From Pseudobdellovibrionaceae bacterium (GTDB lineage: Bacteria > Bdellovibrionota > Bdellovibrionia > Bdellovibrionales > Bdellovibrionaceae), in NCBI GenBank assembly GCA_030158485.1, contig JAOASS010000003.1:1-64000 (forward strand): a stretch of DNA of 64,000 nucleotides, given 5' to 3'. The notes beneath the pieces are model-generated. The model had not been told where the DNA came from. It saw only the letters and a list, made by a program, of their open reading frames with translations, and ran no database searches. This document shows positions 8,129 to 16,253 of the stretch, piece after piece. Position 1 is the first letter of the stretch; each line of letters begins with the position of its first letter. Position numbers and translations under genes: made by a program.

Positions 8129-9375
8129 AGTTTTAAGATTTCAAACTTTACTTCGTTTAAAACTTGATTTCCATTAGCTGGCATTTCCAAAAGGACTTCG
8201 ACTGAATAAGTCGCTCCTTTTTCAAGAGCCACGATGTCAAGACTGATTTTGTCTTTTGCTTGGGCCGAGAAATCAAATGATTGAACAAGAACAGGTTGGT
8301 TCATCACGATTTTAAAGAGTTTTGCTTTAATATTGGCGGCCATTGCAAAATCAATATTCAATGTTGTTGAAAGTCCGCCCGCATGAGCTGTTAAAGGTGA
8401 GAATTCAGCTTTCGTGATAAGGTTATTGTTCTGAGTCGCACACGGATTGATTTGAGAATCTGGTAACTCAAAATTGTTAGCATCAATAACTTTCCAGCCA
8501 TCAGCAACGAGATCTCTCCAAAGAGTGCCTTCCGAACTATCAGTTGGGTTCCAGAAGCTGGTGCGGCTTGTAACCCCGCAATGTTTGTAGCCAGCGTTGG
8601 AAGCAACTGCAACTTTACGCCAAACTAAAACGTTCGCAATTTCCGTGCGCGGGCCTTGGTTGTAGTAATAGGTTAAAGGAATTTTTGAAGTTTTATTTAA
8701 ACTAACAGGTTGAGCTGCGCACTTCATTCTCGTAGAATGGGCGCCGTCATTATTGATAATTTCAGGCTGAACGCCGTTACTGTCAGGTGCTCCTAAGAAA
8801 ACTCGACTTCCATCATCTGAAATAGAGGCGATTTCGTATTCACCTTCCAGGTCAGTCGCACTTAACTTTAAAAGACTTTTCATTTTTAAAGCAAACCACT
8901 CAATCAGTTTATTTCCTTGAGTGTCTTTTAAAACAGTTCCGTCAGAAAGACCAAAACCTTGATCAAACAATCGAGTCGGAACATTGACTTGAGAAAGAAA
9001 AAGGGGAGTTGATGTTTTAATAAACTCACTTTGATCACTGAAGTAAGTCAGCACGCCGTAAGCATTTTTTTGAGTAGCTGATAAACCAAGAGTTGGGTCT
9101 ACATAACGGAGTTCCGCTTTCAGCCCTCCCTTCACGTCGCCGCCATTCATATTACCAAAAGGTTCACAAATAAATTTGCTTGAGGGAAGAAGCTTAACAG
9201 CGAAAACATCACTTGGATTATCAATTGGTGGTTCCGGAGTGGGGGGAGTTGAAGTCGGATTTTCAAGAGTCGGAATTGTGTTGGCAATAGATCCTGGTTG
9301 CCCACAGTTTTGGAACATAAAAAGAATCAGAATAGAAGCAAACGCCAAGCTGACGTAACGATAAATATATTTCAC
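8125..9375 (-). CDS. Hypothetical lipoprotein
   Basis: A 416-residue lipoprotein: N-terminal hydrophobic helix, then lipobox MFQNC (Cys24), then a Pro/Thr-rich linker (TSTPPTPEPP). The central part contains Cys residues that could pair, and the end is likely an all-beta domain. I recognise no family. The start is GTG with a strong GGGGGA ribosome-binding site. A degenerate relative of the 17-bp palindrome lies at 9444-9460. Surface or periplasmic location is inferred from the lipobox. Confidence 0.8.
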   Translation of the reverse strand: MKYIYRYVSLAFASILILFMFQNCGQPGSIANTIPTLENPTSTPPTPEPPIDNPSDVFAVKLLPSSKFICEPFGNMNGGDVKGGLKAELRYVDPTLGLSATQKNAYGVLTYFSDQSEFIKTSTPLFLSQVNVPTRLFDQGFGLSDGTVLKDTQGNKLIEWFALKMKSLLKLSATDLEGEYEIASISDDGSRVFLGAPDSNGVQPEIINNDGAHSTRMKCAAQPVSLNKTSKIPLTYYYNQGPRTEIANVLVWRKVAVASNAGYKHCGVTSRTSFWNPTDSSEGTLWRDLVADGWKVIDANNFELPDSQINPCATQNNNLITKAEFSPLTAHAGGLSTTLNIDFAMAANIKAKLFKIVMNQPVLVQSFDFSAQAKDKISLDIVALEKGATYSVEVLLEMPANGNQVLNEVKFEILKL

Positions 9376-9495
9376 TGTATTCCCCCAATGGACAGACTTT
9401 AGGATAAACAGATTTTTTTAAAATAGCGAGTGGGGCTTTGTTTTTTCTCGAAATGAGACTGGACTTCGGTAAGCTTAACTCAAATGAGCCCATTT

Positions 9496-9873
9496 TTAAA
9501 ATAACTTGGCGCCTATTTCAGGCGTTTCAAAAAGCTCTAAGTTGATCAGCTTAAATGAAACATTTTTTTTCATTTGGGTTTCAAAGTAATCGAGGATCAC
9601 TTCTGTTGTCGGGATTTTATTTTCAAACTCTGGAATCACGAAATTAAGATGTTCATGGTCGACTTTACTGACAATAGATTCAACTTGTTTTCTGAGTTCA
9701 ACAATATCGTTGAGCGAAGGGACAACCCATTCAGATTTTAGTAAGTAATTATGTCCGTGCCCGAATTCAGTGAAACAGCGGCCAAATACTTCACGATTTT
9801 TTTCTTTCGACCAAAGGGGCTGGTTATAAAAATGAGCGGCACTAAATTCAGATTCCAGAATCACAGTTTTCAA
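9496..9873 (-). CDS. 6-pyruvoyl-tetrahydropterin synthase / QueD family protein
   Basis: A 125-residue member of the PTPS/QueD family (T-fold), which acts on 7,8-dihydroneopterin triphosphate. Zinc ligands are visible as His14 (SAAH) and the pair in HGHNY (His39, His41); the catalytic Cys33 lies in GRCFTEFGHGH, a C-x5-HGH spacing that is typical of PTPS rather than the C-x3-HGH of classical QueD. DHEHLN and PTTE are also family motifs. The gene overlaps the stop of the SDR gene by 4 nt, so the two are co-translated; a pterin pathway is the natural reading, queuosine synthesis the alternative. Confidence 0.85.
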   Translation of the reverse strand: MKTVILESEFSAAHFYNQPLWSKEKNREVFGRCFTEFGHGHNYLLKSEWVVPSLNDIVELRKQVESIVSKVDHEHLNFVIPEFENKIPTTEVILDYFETQMKKNVSFKLINLELFETPEIGAKLF

Positions 9874-10580
9874 AGAAGATTAATTCCACCGTCGACATGA
9901 AGAATAGCTCCAGTGGTCCAAGCTGAATGTTCGCTCGCTAAAAAATAAATTGACTGAGCAATTTCATCGGGCCTGCCAACTCGGCCTAGGGGTTGAGCGT
10001 TTTGCATTTGCAAAATTGCGCCCGGTGGGTGAATTGGGGTGTCGACAATGCCGGCAGCTACGCAATTGACGCGAATTCCGTGGGGTGCCCCTTCCAGAGC
10101 CAGGCTTTGGGTCCAGGAAACTTGTGCCGCTTTCATGGCAGAATAAGCTCCGGTGCCAGCAGTGGGTCTGATTCCTAACGTCGAAGAAACGTTCACGATA
10201 GAGCCTTTTTTATTTTGGACAAAAGAGGGCCATAAAGCTTTTGTTAACCTAACGGCTCCTAAGATATGAATTTGGAATTGAGCCGTCCATTCTTCATCAG
10301 TTTGCTGCTCAAAAGGTTTATAAGTGAAAGTTCCAGCATTATTGATGATAATTTCCACATTTTTATTAGTAGAAAGAATTTGTCGGGCAGCATTTGCAAC
10401 TTCTTCAGCGCGAGTTAGATCGCAAACAATCGAAGTGGCATCACCACATTCCAAGTGAGTGATTCGTAATTTGCGAGAATCTCGACCTAATAAAAAGACG
10501 TGGTAGTTTTGCCGTGCAAAAGCCAAAGCCGTTGCCCGCCCAATTCCCGATCCTGCCCCCGTAATCACCACTGATTTCAT
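9870..10580 (-). CDS. Short-chain dehydrogenase/reductase
   Basis: A 236-residue classical SDR with TGAGSGIGRA (dinucleotide binding), NNAG, catalytic Ser in VNVSST and YSAMK (Tyr and Lys). The C-terminus HVDGGINLL is typical. Family knowledge gives an NAD(P)H-dependent oxidoreductase; the substrate is not fixed by sequence. Because it overlaps a PTPS-like gene, a pterin reductase (sepiapterin- or pyruvoyl-pterin-reducing) is a reasonable hypothesis. No Shine-Dalgarno is present, and a promoter-like element ends 8 nt before the ATG, which suggests leaderless translation. Confidence 0.85.
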   Translation of the reverse strand: MKSVVITGAGSGIGRATALAFARQNYHVFLLGRDSRKLRITHLECGDATSIVCDLTRAEEVANAARQILSTNKNVEIIINNAGTFTYKPFEQQTDEEWTAQFQIHILGAVRLTKALWPSFVQNKKGSIVNVSSTLGIRPTAGTGAYSAMKAAQVSWTQSLALEGAPHGIRVNCVAAGIVDTPIHPPGAILQMQNAQPLGRVGRPDEIAQSIYFLASEHSAWTTGAILHVDGGINLL

Positions 10581-10588
10581 AAAGGTGA

Positions 10589-10617
10589 CAGGTACATGAG
10601 GCGTGACGACGTGTCAA
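10589..10617 (-). promoter_or_regulatory. SDR-operon promoter-like element (conserved spacer, copy B)
   Basis: On the minus strand a perfect -35 TTGACA (10612-10617), a 17-nt spacer and TACCTG (10589-10594) end 8 nt before the ATG at 10580. The spacer shares CGTCACGCCTCATG with the mutS element at 1009-1037 and lies in the same place relative to the start codon. Confidence 0.55.
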
Positions 10618-10632
10618 AATTAAAAGTCAATA

Positions 10633-11172
10633 TCAGGTTATGACGTGGGGCTGAAGCTTGTTTTTTAGCATTTCAAGCGTATTAAAAGCGATTGGGCAAA
10701 CAAAGACATTACTCAAGACTCGGCCTATTGTTGCAATAAAATTGCCTTTATCTAAATAAGGATAGTTTCGGCAAAGCTGGGGCCTGCTTTTGTAAACAGA
10801 GCACCGATTGCTTTTTAAAAAAGGACAAGGCTTTTGTTTAAAAACAAAGTCTCCATCAGTGTCTTTTTTCATATATTTCTTTTTGAAATCCAAAGTCTGC
10901 ATTTCTAAATGGTTAGCAAGTTCGTGAACGTCCCGGTAATCAGGAGCTACAACTAAAGCTTTGCAGCAGTTTGCACATTGAGTGCAATCGATTCCAGCCG
11001 CGACTGTAGTTGAAATTTGTCTGACGATTTCATCCATTTCGATTGGATCTTGAGTTTTAAGCCACTGCGAAAATTCGAAATGTGTTCTGGATTTTTTTTG
11101 GGCAAGAGATTCAATTTTTTTTAAATCTGTTACAAAATTGAATGGTTCAAGAGGGCTGGTGAGAGCTTCCAT
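10633..11172 (-). CDS. YkgJ-type cysteine cluster protein
   Basis: A 179-residue soluble protein of the YkgJ family (zinc- or iron-chelating cysteine cluster). The motif CTQCANCCK is followed by CPFLKSNRCSVYKSRPQLC, which gives eight closely spaced cysteines as in the family. The biochemical role of YkgJ proteins is not established. The frame opens at 11238, but that codon lies in a terminator-like hairpin; ATG 11172 gives the sequence MEALTSPLEPF. A TTGACA at 11203-11208 and CATAAT at 11177-11182 lie upstream, with a long 20-nt spacer, so the promoter is uncertain. Confidence 0.85.
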   Translation of the reverse strand: MEALTSPLEPFNFVTDLKKIESLAQKKSRTHFEFSQWLKTQDPIEMDEIVRQISTTVAAGIDCTQCANCCKALVVAPDYRDVHELANHLEMQTLDFKKKYMKKDTDGDFVFKQKPCPFLKSNRCSVYKSRPQLCRNYPYLDKGNFIATIGRVLSNVFVCPIAFNTLEMLKNKLQPHVIT

Positions 11173-11219
11173 CAAGATTATGTTTGAATTGAATGAAATT
11201 CTTGTCAACTGGAAATAAT

Positions 11220-11257
11220 CCCACTTAAGTGGACCCATTCGGAATCACTTAAGTGGG
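11220..11257 (-). terminator. Double CACTTAAGTG hairpin, probable terminator
   Basis: Arms CCCACTTAAGTG (11220-11231) and CACTTAAGTGGG (11246-11257) form a 12-bp stem with a 14-nt loop just after the 85-residue gene. Each arm is also self-palindromic. On the minus strand the stem is followed by an imperfect T-tract (ATTATTT). On the plus strand TTTTTT follows, though no plus-strand gene reads into it. Confidence 0.5.
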
Positions 11258-11268
11258 GCCTTTTTTAT

Positions 11269-11526
11269 TTAAGCTGCTTTTTTCTGAGAAGCGACGAACT
11301 GGTAGTATTTTTTATCGAAATCTTGTGCTTTTGCACCTTCTTTTGTAATCAAGCCGGCTTTGAACCAAGCAAAATGTTCATCACAAAAACCCGCTTTCGA
11401 AGATTTCGATTTGCAACCTTCTGCGTGGCAACGATAATCATCCATCGAGATGACTTTGCCAGGCACTTGAGTTTGAACTTTTGGTGATGAGGAAGGGGCT
11501 TGTTTCTCGTTTTTTTTGTCTGCCAT
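11269..11526 (-). CDS. Small Cys/His protein, possible zinc-binding
   Basis: An 85-residue charged protein. After a disordered, Pro/Ser/Lys-rich N-terminus comes DDYRCHAEGCKSKSSKAGFC followed by DEHF, a C-x4-C and C-x2-H pattern that could bind one zinc. A good ribosome-binding site (AAAGGAG) precedes ATG 11526. The gene is monocistronic between a 17-bp palindrome (116 nt upstream) and a hairpin terminator. I do not recognise a named family. Confidence 0.7.
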   Translation of the reverse strand: MADKKNEKQAPSSSPKVQTQVPGKVISMDDYRCHAEGCKSKSSKAGFCDEHFAWFKAGLITKEGAKAQDFDKKYYQFVASQKKAA

Positions 11527-11642
11527 TTTGGCTCCTTTAATTTAAGCGGATCTTTGTCCAGCTAGACTAGACTTCGACATATCTGAACCAAAGCTTGAAT
11601 GATTTTTGAGATTTATTAAAAACTTCGAATTGTTTTACATCT

Positions 11643-11659
11643 TGTCTCAGTTTGGGACA
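11643..11659 (-). promoter_or_regulatory. 17-bp palindromic operator-like site (copy 3)
   Basis: On the minus strand the site reads TGTCCCAAACTGAGACA. It lies 116 nt upstream of the 85-residue gene and just beyond the stop of the oligopeptide-binding protein gene. It fits the same TGTC-N9-GACA layout as copies 2 and 4. Confidence 0.45.
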
Positions 11660-11663
11660 CTTT

Positions 11664-13124
11664 TTACGGCACAGCTTGTAGCTCACTTAAATCTAAGTGA
11701 TTCAGCTCATTCAGTCGCCAGCCTTTCCACCGAGGGCTTACCATAGCGGCAAAATGAATTTTTCCGGTGGGAATAAGGACAAATGAATCCATTAAAATTC
11801 GCAGCGCTTGAGAACATATTTTTTTTGATTTTTGAGCAGAGCTTGTCGCTAGTTTTGCAAGTGTTGCATCATAAGCTTTATTTTTAAATCCAAGATAGTT
11901 ATCGGGGTTTTGAGATATAAAATTTTGTAGGACATGATAGCAAGTTGGAACTTCTAAGTTAAGACCTTTACGAAATAAAGGTGGAGGCTTTGATTCTATC
12001 AGATTTTGAAAAATTTTATTTTCTAAAGGCTGCAGGCTGATATTGATCTGAAGGTTTTTTTTCCACTGGCTTTGAAGCCACTCAGCCAGTCTTCGGTGAT
12101 CGTCTCCTCCTCCAGTTGAATAAACAAAAGACAAATTAAGAGAAGAATTTTTTTTATTCGATTGTAGATTTGTTTTTTTTTGAGAATAACAAATCGGGGT
12201 ACTTAATTGATCCGACAAACCTGTACAGCCGATTTGCCCTGGGGACTTAAACAAATTTTGAAGTTCAGAAAAAGAAAGAGATTCAGCTAAGCTTCGGCGC
12301 AATTGAAATTGATTTTTGAGCTCAGGGCCAAAAGCGATGGAATCAAACCTTAAAACAGAGTACCAGTAAAAATCAGGTCGTTTTTCAAGGCCTGCAATTT
12401 GAGCAGTCGGGACTCGTCTTAAAAAATCAAGTTGGTTTCGTTCGTAAGCTTTGACAGCTAGGTTTTCTTCAAAAATTTGGAAGTCAATTTGGGGTCTGGA
12501 ATTTTTTTTATAATATTGTAAGTTTGGAGACAAAAGAACGTGTTGGTTATTCTGATCGGAAAGCTGATAAGGGCCGCTGAAGACGTCTTTTCTGTACTGA
12601 CCATTTGGCAGGGGAACAAAAAGGGGACTCATTAAAAAAAGATTATTATCAATAGAAATTGTTTTCCAGGTGATTTCAAAAGTTTGGGAATCAATAAGTT
12701 TAACACCCAGCTCATCGGGGGGTTTTTTTTGACTGAAAACTTCGCTGGCGTTTTCAATATTGAACAAAAGATCAGCTCGCGGGGCAGGTAAAGTTAAAAT
12801 TCGCCGAGCACTTAAAACAAAATCTAAAGCTGTGATTGCAGATCCATCGCTCCACTTAAGGCCTCGTTTGATTTTACATTTCCAAATCAGGTTTTTTTTA
12901 AGACAAGACTCGCCAAGCTCTGGAACATAAGATTTTTTATTATCATAAACATAAAAATTTCGATAAAGCTGCTGGTTTAAAAAATTACCAGAAGTCGATC
13001 TGAGTTTGTGAGGATCCAAAACTTTCGGAATTTCCGTTTGGCTCAGCTTAAAGACAGGATTTTCTTTTCCGAAACTCTTCGCTTGGAATGAAAAAATCAT
13101 CCAAGCGGCGAAGAAAAGCTTCAT
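11664..13124 (-). CDS. ABC transporter substrate-binding protein, family 5 (OppA/DppA-like)
   Basis: A 486-residue periplasmic binding protein with a signal peptide (MKLFFAAWMIFSFQAKSFG) and the family-5 layout, including VLDPHK, GLKWSDGSAITALDFVLS and the inner lobe around FSGPYQL. The family binds oligopeptides or related solutes and delivers them to a permease. No permease or ATPase gene is beside it, so the partner is elsewhere or it has another role. Its start overlaps the stop of the acyl-CoA dehydrogenase gene by 4 nt, so the two are co-translated. Confidence 0.85.
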   Translation of the reverse strand: MKLFFAAWMIFSFQAKSFGKENPVFKLSQTEIPKVLDPHKLRSTSGNFLNQQLYRNFYVYDNKKSYVPELGESCLKKNLIWKCKIKRGLKWSDGSAITALDFVLSARRILTLPAPRADLLFNIENASEVFSQKKPPDELGVKLIDSQTFEITWKTISIDNNLFLMSPLFVPLPNGQYRKDVFSGPYQLSDQNNQHVLLSPNLQYYKKNSRPQIDFQIFEENLAVKAYERNQLDFLRRVPTAQIAGLEKRPDFYWYSVLRFDSIAFGPELKNQFQLRRSLAESLSFSELQNLFKSPGQIGCTGLSDQLSTPICYSQKKTNLQSNKKNSSLNLSFVYSTGGGDDHRRLAEWLQSQWKKNLQINISLQPLENKIFQNLIESKPPPLFRKGLNLEVPTCYHVLQNFISQNPDNYLGFKNKAYDATLAKLATSSAQKSKKICSQALRILMDSFVLIPTGKIHFAAMVSPRWKGWRLNELNHLDLSELQAVP

Positions 13125-14269
13125 ATTCCCAGTTCGATTTTCGCGATAGTCTGAAGTTGCATATTGGAAGTACCTTCGTAGATTTGGCCAATTTTAGCAT
13201 CACGCCAAAATTTTTCCACTGGGTATTCTTTTGTGAATCCATTTCCTCCGAAAAGATCGACTGCCATGGAAGTAATTTTTTCTGCCGCTTTGGAAGCGTA
13301 AAGTTTAGCCATCGCGGCACTTTCAATAAAATCTTGACCCGAATCTTTTAATCGGGCGGCATTGTAAACCATCAAGCGGGCTGCTTCTAATTCAGTTCTC
13401 ATTTGAGCTAATTGAAATTGCACACCTTGAAAGCTCGCAATCGATTTACCAAATTGTTCTCGGGACTTGGTGTAATTTAAGGCCGCTTCATAAGCGCCCT
13501 GAGCAATACCTAACATCTGCGCGCCAATTCCAATTCGACCTTCATTCAGAGTTTCAATCGCAATTTTATAACCTTTTCCGACTTCACCCAAAACGTTCGA
13601 AGCAGGTACTTCGCAGTTATTAAAAAGAAGTTCAGTTGTGGAAGATGCGCGGATGCCCAACTTGTCTTCTTTTTTCCCAATCGTAAATCCTGGCATTCCT
13701 TTTTCAACAATAAAAGCTGTGATTCCTTTATAACCTTTGGTGCTATCAATATTAGCAAATACGATGAAGACATTCGCTTCTTTGCCGTTTGTGATCCAAA
13801 GTTTTGATCCATTTAATACGAATTTTTCGCCTTTTGCTTCAGCACGAGTTTTTAAAGCAAAAGCATCAGAGCCCGAGCCACTTTCAGAAAGCGCATAAGC
13901 GCCGACCCATTCAGTCGCCATTTTCGGTAAGTACTTTTCTTGTAAAGCTGGAGTTCCCCATTTTAAAAAAGCATTAGTCACTAAAGTATTCTGTACGTCC
14001 ATCAAAACACTGATTGAAGCATCGACTCGGGCGAGTTCTTCAACTGCCAAACAAGCCATCGTAAAAGTGGAACCGGCGCCACCAAATTTTTCTGGAGATT
14101 CGACTCCCATTAAACCCATTTCAAATAATTTTTTAACCAATTGAGGATTCATTTCCGCTTTATGATCCATTTCTTGGACGAGAGGTTTAATCTCGTTTTC
14201 GGCAAAGCTGCGGACGGCATCTCGGAATTGAATTTCATCTTCAGATAATTGTGTGAGTGCAGGTCTCAT
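13121..14269 (-). CDS. Acyl-CoA dehydrogenase
   Basis: A 382-residue FAD flavoprotein of the short/medium-chain acyl-CoA dehydrogenase family, which introduces the alpha-beta double bond in acyl-CoA. Visible signatures are the FAD-binding YALSESGSGSDA and WITNG, the C-terminal GGNGFTKEYPVEKFWRDAK, and the likely catalytic Glu in QIYEGTSN. Length is typical. The chain preference (butyryl, isovaleryl) is not clear. ATG 14269 follows a strong AGGAGG. The operon continues into the OppA-like gene by a 4-nt overlap, an unusual partner. Confidence 0.93.
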   Translation of the reverse strand: MRPALTQLSEDEIQFRDAVRSFAENEIKPLVQEMDHKAEMNPQLVKKLFEMGLMGVESPEKFGGAGSTFTMACLAVEELARVDASISVLMDVQNTLVTNAFLKWGTPALQEKYLPKMATEWVGAYALSESGSGSDAFALKTRAEAKGEKFVLNGSKLWITNGKEANVFIVFANIDSTKGYKGITAFIVEKGMPGFTIGKKEDKLGIRASSTTELLFNNCEVPASNVLGEVGKGYKIAIETLNEGRIGIGAQMLGIAQGAYEAALNYTKSREQFGKSIASFQGVQFQLAQMRTELEAARLMVYNAARLKDSGQDFIESAAMAKLYASKAAEKITSMAVDLFGGNGFTKEYPVEKFWRDAKIGQIYEGTSNMQLQTIAKIELGI

Positions 14270-14320
14270 TTAGGAATCCTCCTGAGGATCAAAAAAAATA
14301 TTCTCTTAAGTCAGAAGATT

Positions 14321-14349
14321 TAATTACAGGAAGCGTGACAACGCGTCAA
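14321..14349 (-). promoter_or_regulatory. Acyl-CoA dehydrogenase promoter-like element (copy D)
   Basis: On the minus strand TTGACG (14344-14349), a 17-nt spacer and TAATTA (14321-14326) lie 51 nt before the start codon. Over 26 aligned positions it matches 21 of the SDR element at 10589-10617, including GTCACGC in the spacer. Here the leader is long enough for the visible ribosome-binding site. Confidence 0.5.
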
Positions 14350-14418
14350 CTTGCTATCAAATCTCTATAGGGTCAGCGTCAAATTCGAAGCTTTCAGATG
14401 AGTGTTTTTTAAAGAAGC

Positions 14419-14448
14419 TTGGCAAATTCAGAGTCCTCTCGTTACAAT
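14419..14448 (+). promoter_or_regulatory. Leaderless-type promoter of the M50 protease gene
   Basis: TTGGCA (14419-14424), an 18-nt spacer and TACAAT (14443-14448) end 6 nt before ATG 14455. The gene has no Shine-Dalgarno, so the transcript probably begins at the start codon. Confidence 0.55.
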
Positions 14449-14454
14449 CAAAAA

Positions 14455-15099
14455 ATGGATTTAATTGAAATTGGTTCTAAACTTGCGCTCTTTTTTGTTC
14501 CTTTTTTATTTGCTCTTTGTGTTCATGAATACGCTCACGGTCTGGTGGCCAAGTGGCGTGGTGATAAAACAGCAGAAGCAATGGGACGTTTGACTTTAAA
14601 CCCTCTGGCACATGCCGATCCCATCGGCACTTTTGCTTTGCCGATTGCCTCGATTGTTTTTAGTATTCCCATTTTTTTCGGTTGGGCCAAGCCCGTACCT
14701 GTTGATATTCGGCAGCTTAAGAATCCACGGGCTGATATGTTCTGGATTGCTTTAGCAGGTCCCTTGTCAAATGTGATCATGGCTCTGATCGGGGCCGCCG
14801 TCATGGGAATTGTGCTGCATACTGTGCCGGCTTTAGGAAGCAGTGTCGCTTTTGCCAAAATGCTTAATTACTTTATTTTGATTAATTTATTTTTAGCCGT
14901 TTTCAATTTGATTCCTCTTCACCCGCTTGATGGTGGAAAAGTAATAGCGCGCTTTTTGCCGCGCCATTGGAATCACTGGTTAGAACAAAATGAGAATATG
15001 ACGGGTCTCATTTTAATGGTGTTAGTGATTTCAGGCGCCTTAGGCGTTCTCAGGGGCCCTGTTCTTTATATTCATTCAATTTTAACAAGTTGGATTTAG
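14455..15099 (+). CDS. Site-2-protease family membrane metalloprotease (M50)
   Basis: A 214-residue integral membrane protein of the short M50/YwhC type without a PDZ domain. The zinc motif HEYAH is in the first half and the third ligand lies in NLIPLHPLDGGK. Four to five hydrophobic helices are visible. The family cuts transmembrane segments of substrates; the target here is unknown. A TTG at 14419 extends the frame, but that codon is the -35 of a good promoter, and ATG 14455 is favoured. The stop overlaps the convergent trpS gene by 4 nt. Confidence 0.9.
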   Translation: MDLIEIGSKLALFFVPFLFALCVHEYAHGLVAKWRGDKTAEAMGRLTLNPLAHADPIGTFALPIASIVFSIPIFFGWAKPVPVDIRQLKNPRADMFWIALAGPLSNVIMALIGAAVMGIVLHTVPALGSSVAFAKMLNYFILINLFLAVFNLIPLHPLDGGKVIARFLPRHWNHWLEQNENMTGLILMVLVISGALGVLRGPVLYIHSILTSWI

Positions 15100-16097
15100 T
15101 TTTTTCGAGCGACTAGTCCGATTGCTTGATAAACTTGAGCCAAAGTTTTTTGGGCTCGAGCTTGAGCCCGTTCGGCACCGGATTTCATCAGTTCATCTAA
15201 GTAGTCTTGATTTTTTATCAAATCATCATATTGAGCTCGAACGGGTTTAAGCGTTTCAATGACGACTTCAGCTAAGTCCACTTTGAGATGTCCATACATT
15301 TTTCCAACATAAGCTTGTTCGAGTTCCGAAATTGTTCGGCCTGTGAGAGCAGAATAAAGAGTGAGTAAATTAGAAACACCGGGTTTGTTTTCTTCATCAA
15401 ATTGAATTTCAGTTCCAGAATCTGTTGCAGCGGATTTTATTTTTTTCTCAATTTTTTTGGGGTCTTCAATGATAGAGACAAAGTTTTTTTCGTTGTCATC
15501 GGATTTAGACATTTTTTTCAAAGGATCTTGTAAAGACATAATTCGTGCGCCCACTTTTCCAATATGAGCTTCGGGCATTTTAAAGATATCTTTTTGATAA
15601 GCTCTTTCAAAAAAACCGACAATATCCCGGCATAATTCCAAATGCTGTCTTTGATCTTCACCAACAGGAACTAAATCAGCTTGGTAAAGTAAAATATCAG
15701 CAGCCATTAAAACCGGGTAAGTAAACAGGCCCGCGTTGATATTTTTAATATTTTTTTCAGCTTTTTCTTTAAACTGCGTCATACGGTTCAAATAACCCAT
15801 GGGAGTTAAGCAAGTCAGAATCCAATTCAGTTCGGTGTGTTCGTGAACATGAGATTGCACAAAAATCACATTTTTTTTGGGATCTAGCCCCAATGCTAAG
15901 TACTGGGCAAAAAAACTATAAATTCGATTTTTAAGAACAGAAGGATCTTGTGTTGTTGTCAGGGCATGGAGGTCTGCAAGGAAATACAAACAATCATACT
16001 GATCTTGTAGTTGTTTCCAGTTGTGAATAGCACCAATGTAATTTCCTAAAGTCAAATCGCCAGTGACAGTGCTTCCGCTCAAAATTGTTTTTTTCAT
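15096..16097 (-). CDS. trpS: Tryptophan--tRNA ligase
   Basis: A 333-residue class I aminoacyl-tRNA synthetase that charges tRNA-Trp in the cytoplasm. The HIGH-like motif is in LTLGNYIGAIHNW, the KMSKS motif is intact (PLKKMSKSDDNEKN), and GEDQRQHLEL is the TrpRS specificity segment. A GTG one codon earlier (16100) is also possible. No Shine-Dalgarno is seen; a promoter-like pair ends 8 nt upstream of ATG 16097. Confidence 0.96.
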   Translation of the reverse strand: MKKTILSGSTVTGDLTLGNYIGAIHNWKQLQDQYDCLYFLADLHALTTTQDPSVLKNRIYSFFAQYLALGLDPKKNVIFVQSHVHEHTELNWILTCLTPMGYLNRMTQFKEKAEKNIKNINAGLFTYPVLMAADILLYQADLVPVGEDQRQHLELCRDIVGFFERAYQKDIFKMPEAHIGKVGARIMSLQDPLKKMSKSDDNEKNFVSIIEDPKKIEKKIKSAATDSGTEIQFDEENKPGVSNLLTLYSALTGRTISELEQAYVGKMYGHLKVDLAEVVIETLKPVRAQYDDLIKNQDYLDELMKSGAERAQARAQKTLAQVYQAIGLVARKN

Positions 16098-16105
16098 CAC
16101 TTCTG

Positions 16106-16135
16106 AATATAATCACTTCAAGTTGTTTTTCGCAA
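16106..16135 (-). promoter_or_regulatory. Leaderless-type promoter of trpS
   Basis: On the minus strand TTGCGA (16130-16135), an 18-nt spacer and TATATT (16106-16111) end 8 nt before ATG 16097. This again leaves no room for a ribosome-binding site. Confidence 0.5.
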
Positions 16136-16253
16136 GTGAGCAGGTAAACTGCTGAAGTCTTAGTCAGAAGTTTGAAATTCGGTTGACTGCCCGTGACATA
16201 AGCTGCGCGAAAAACCTTGTAACTTTCAAGGCGTTCATGAAATTGTTAAAGCT

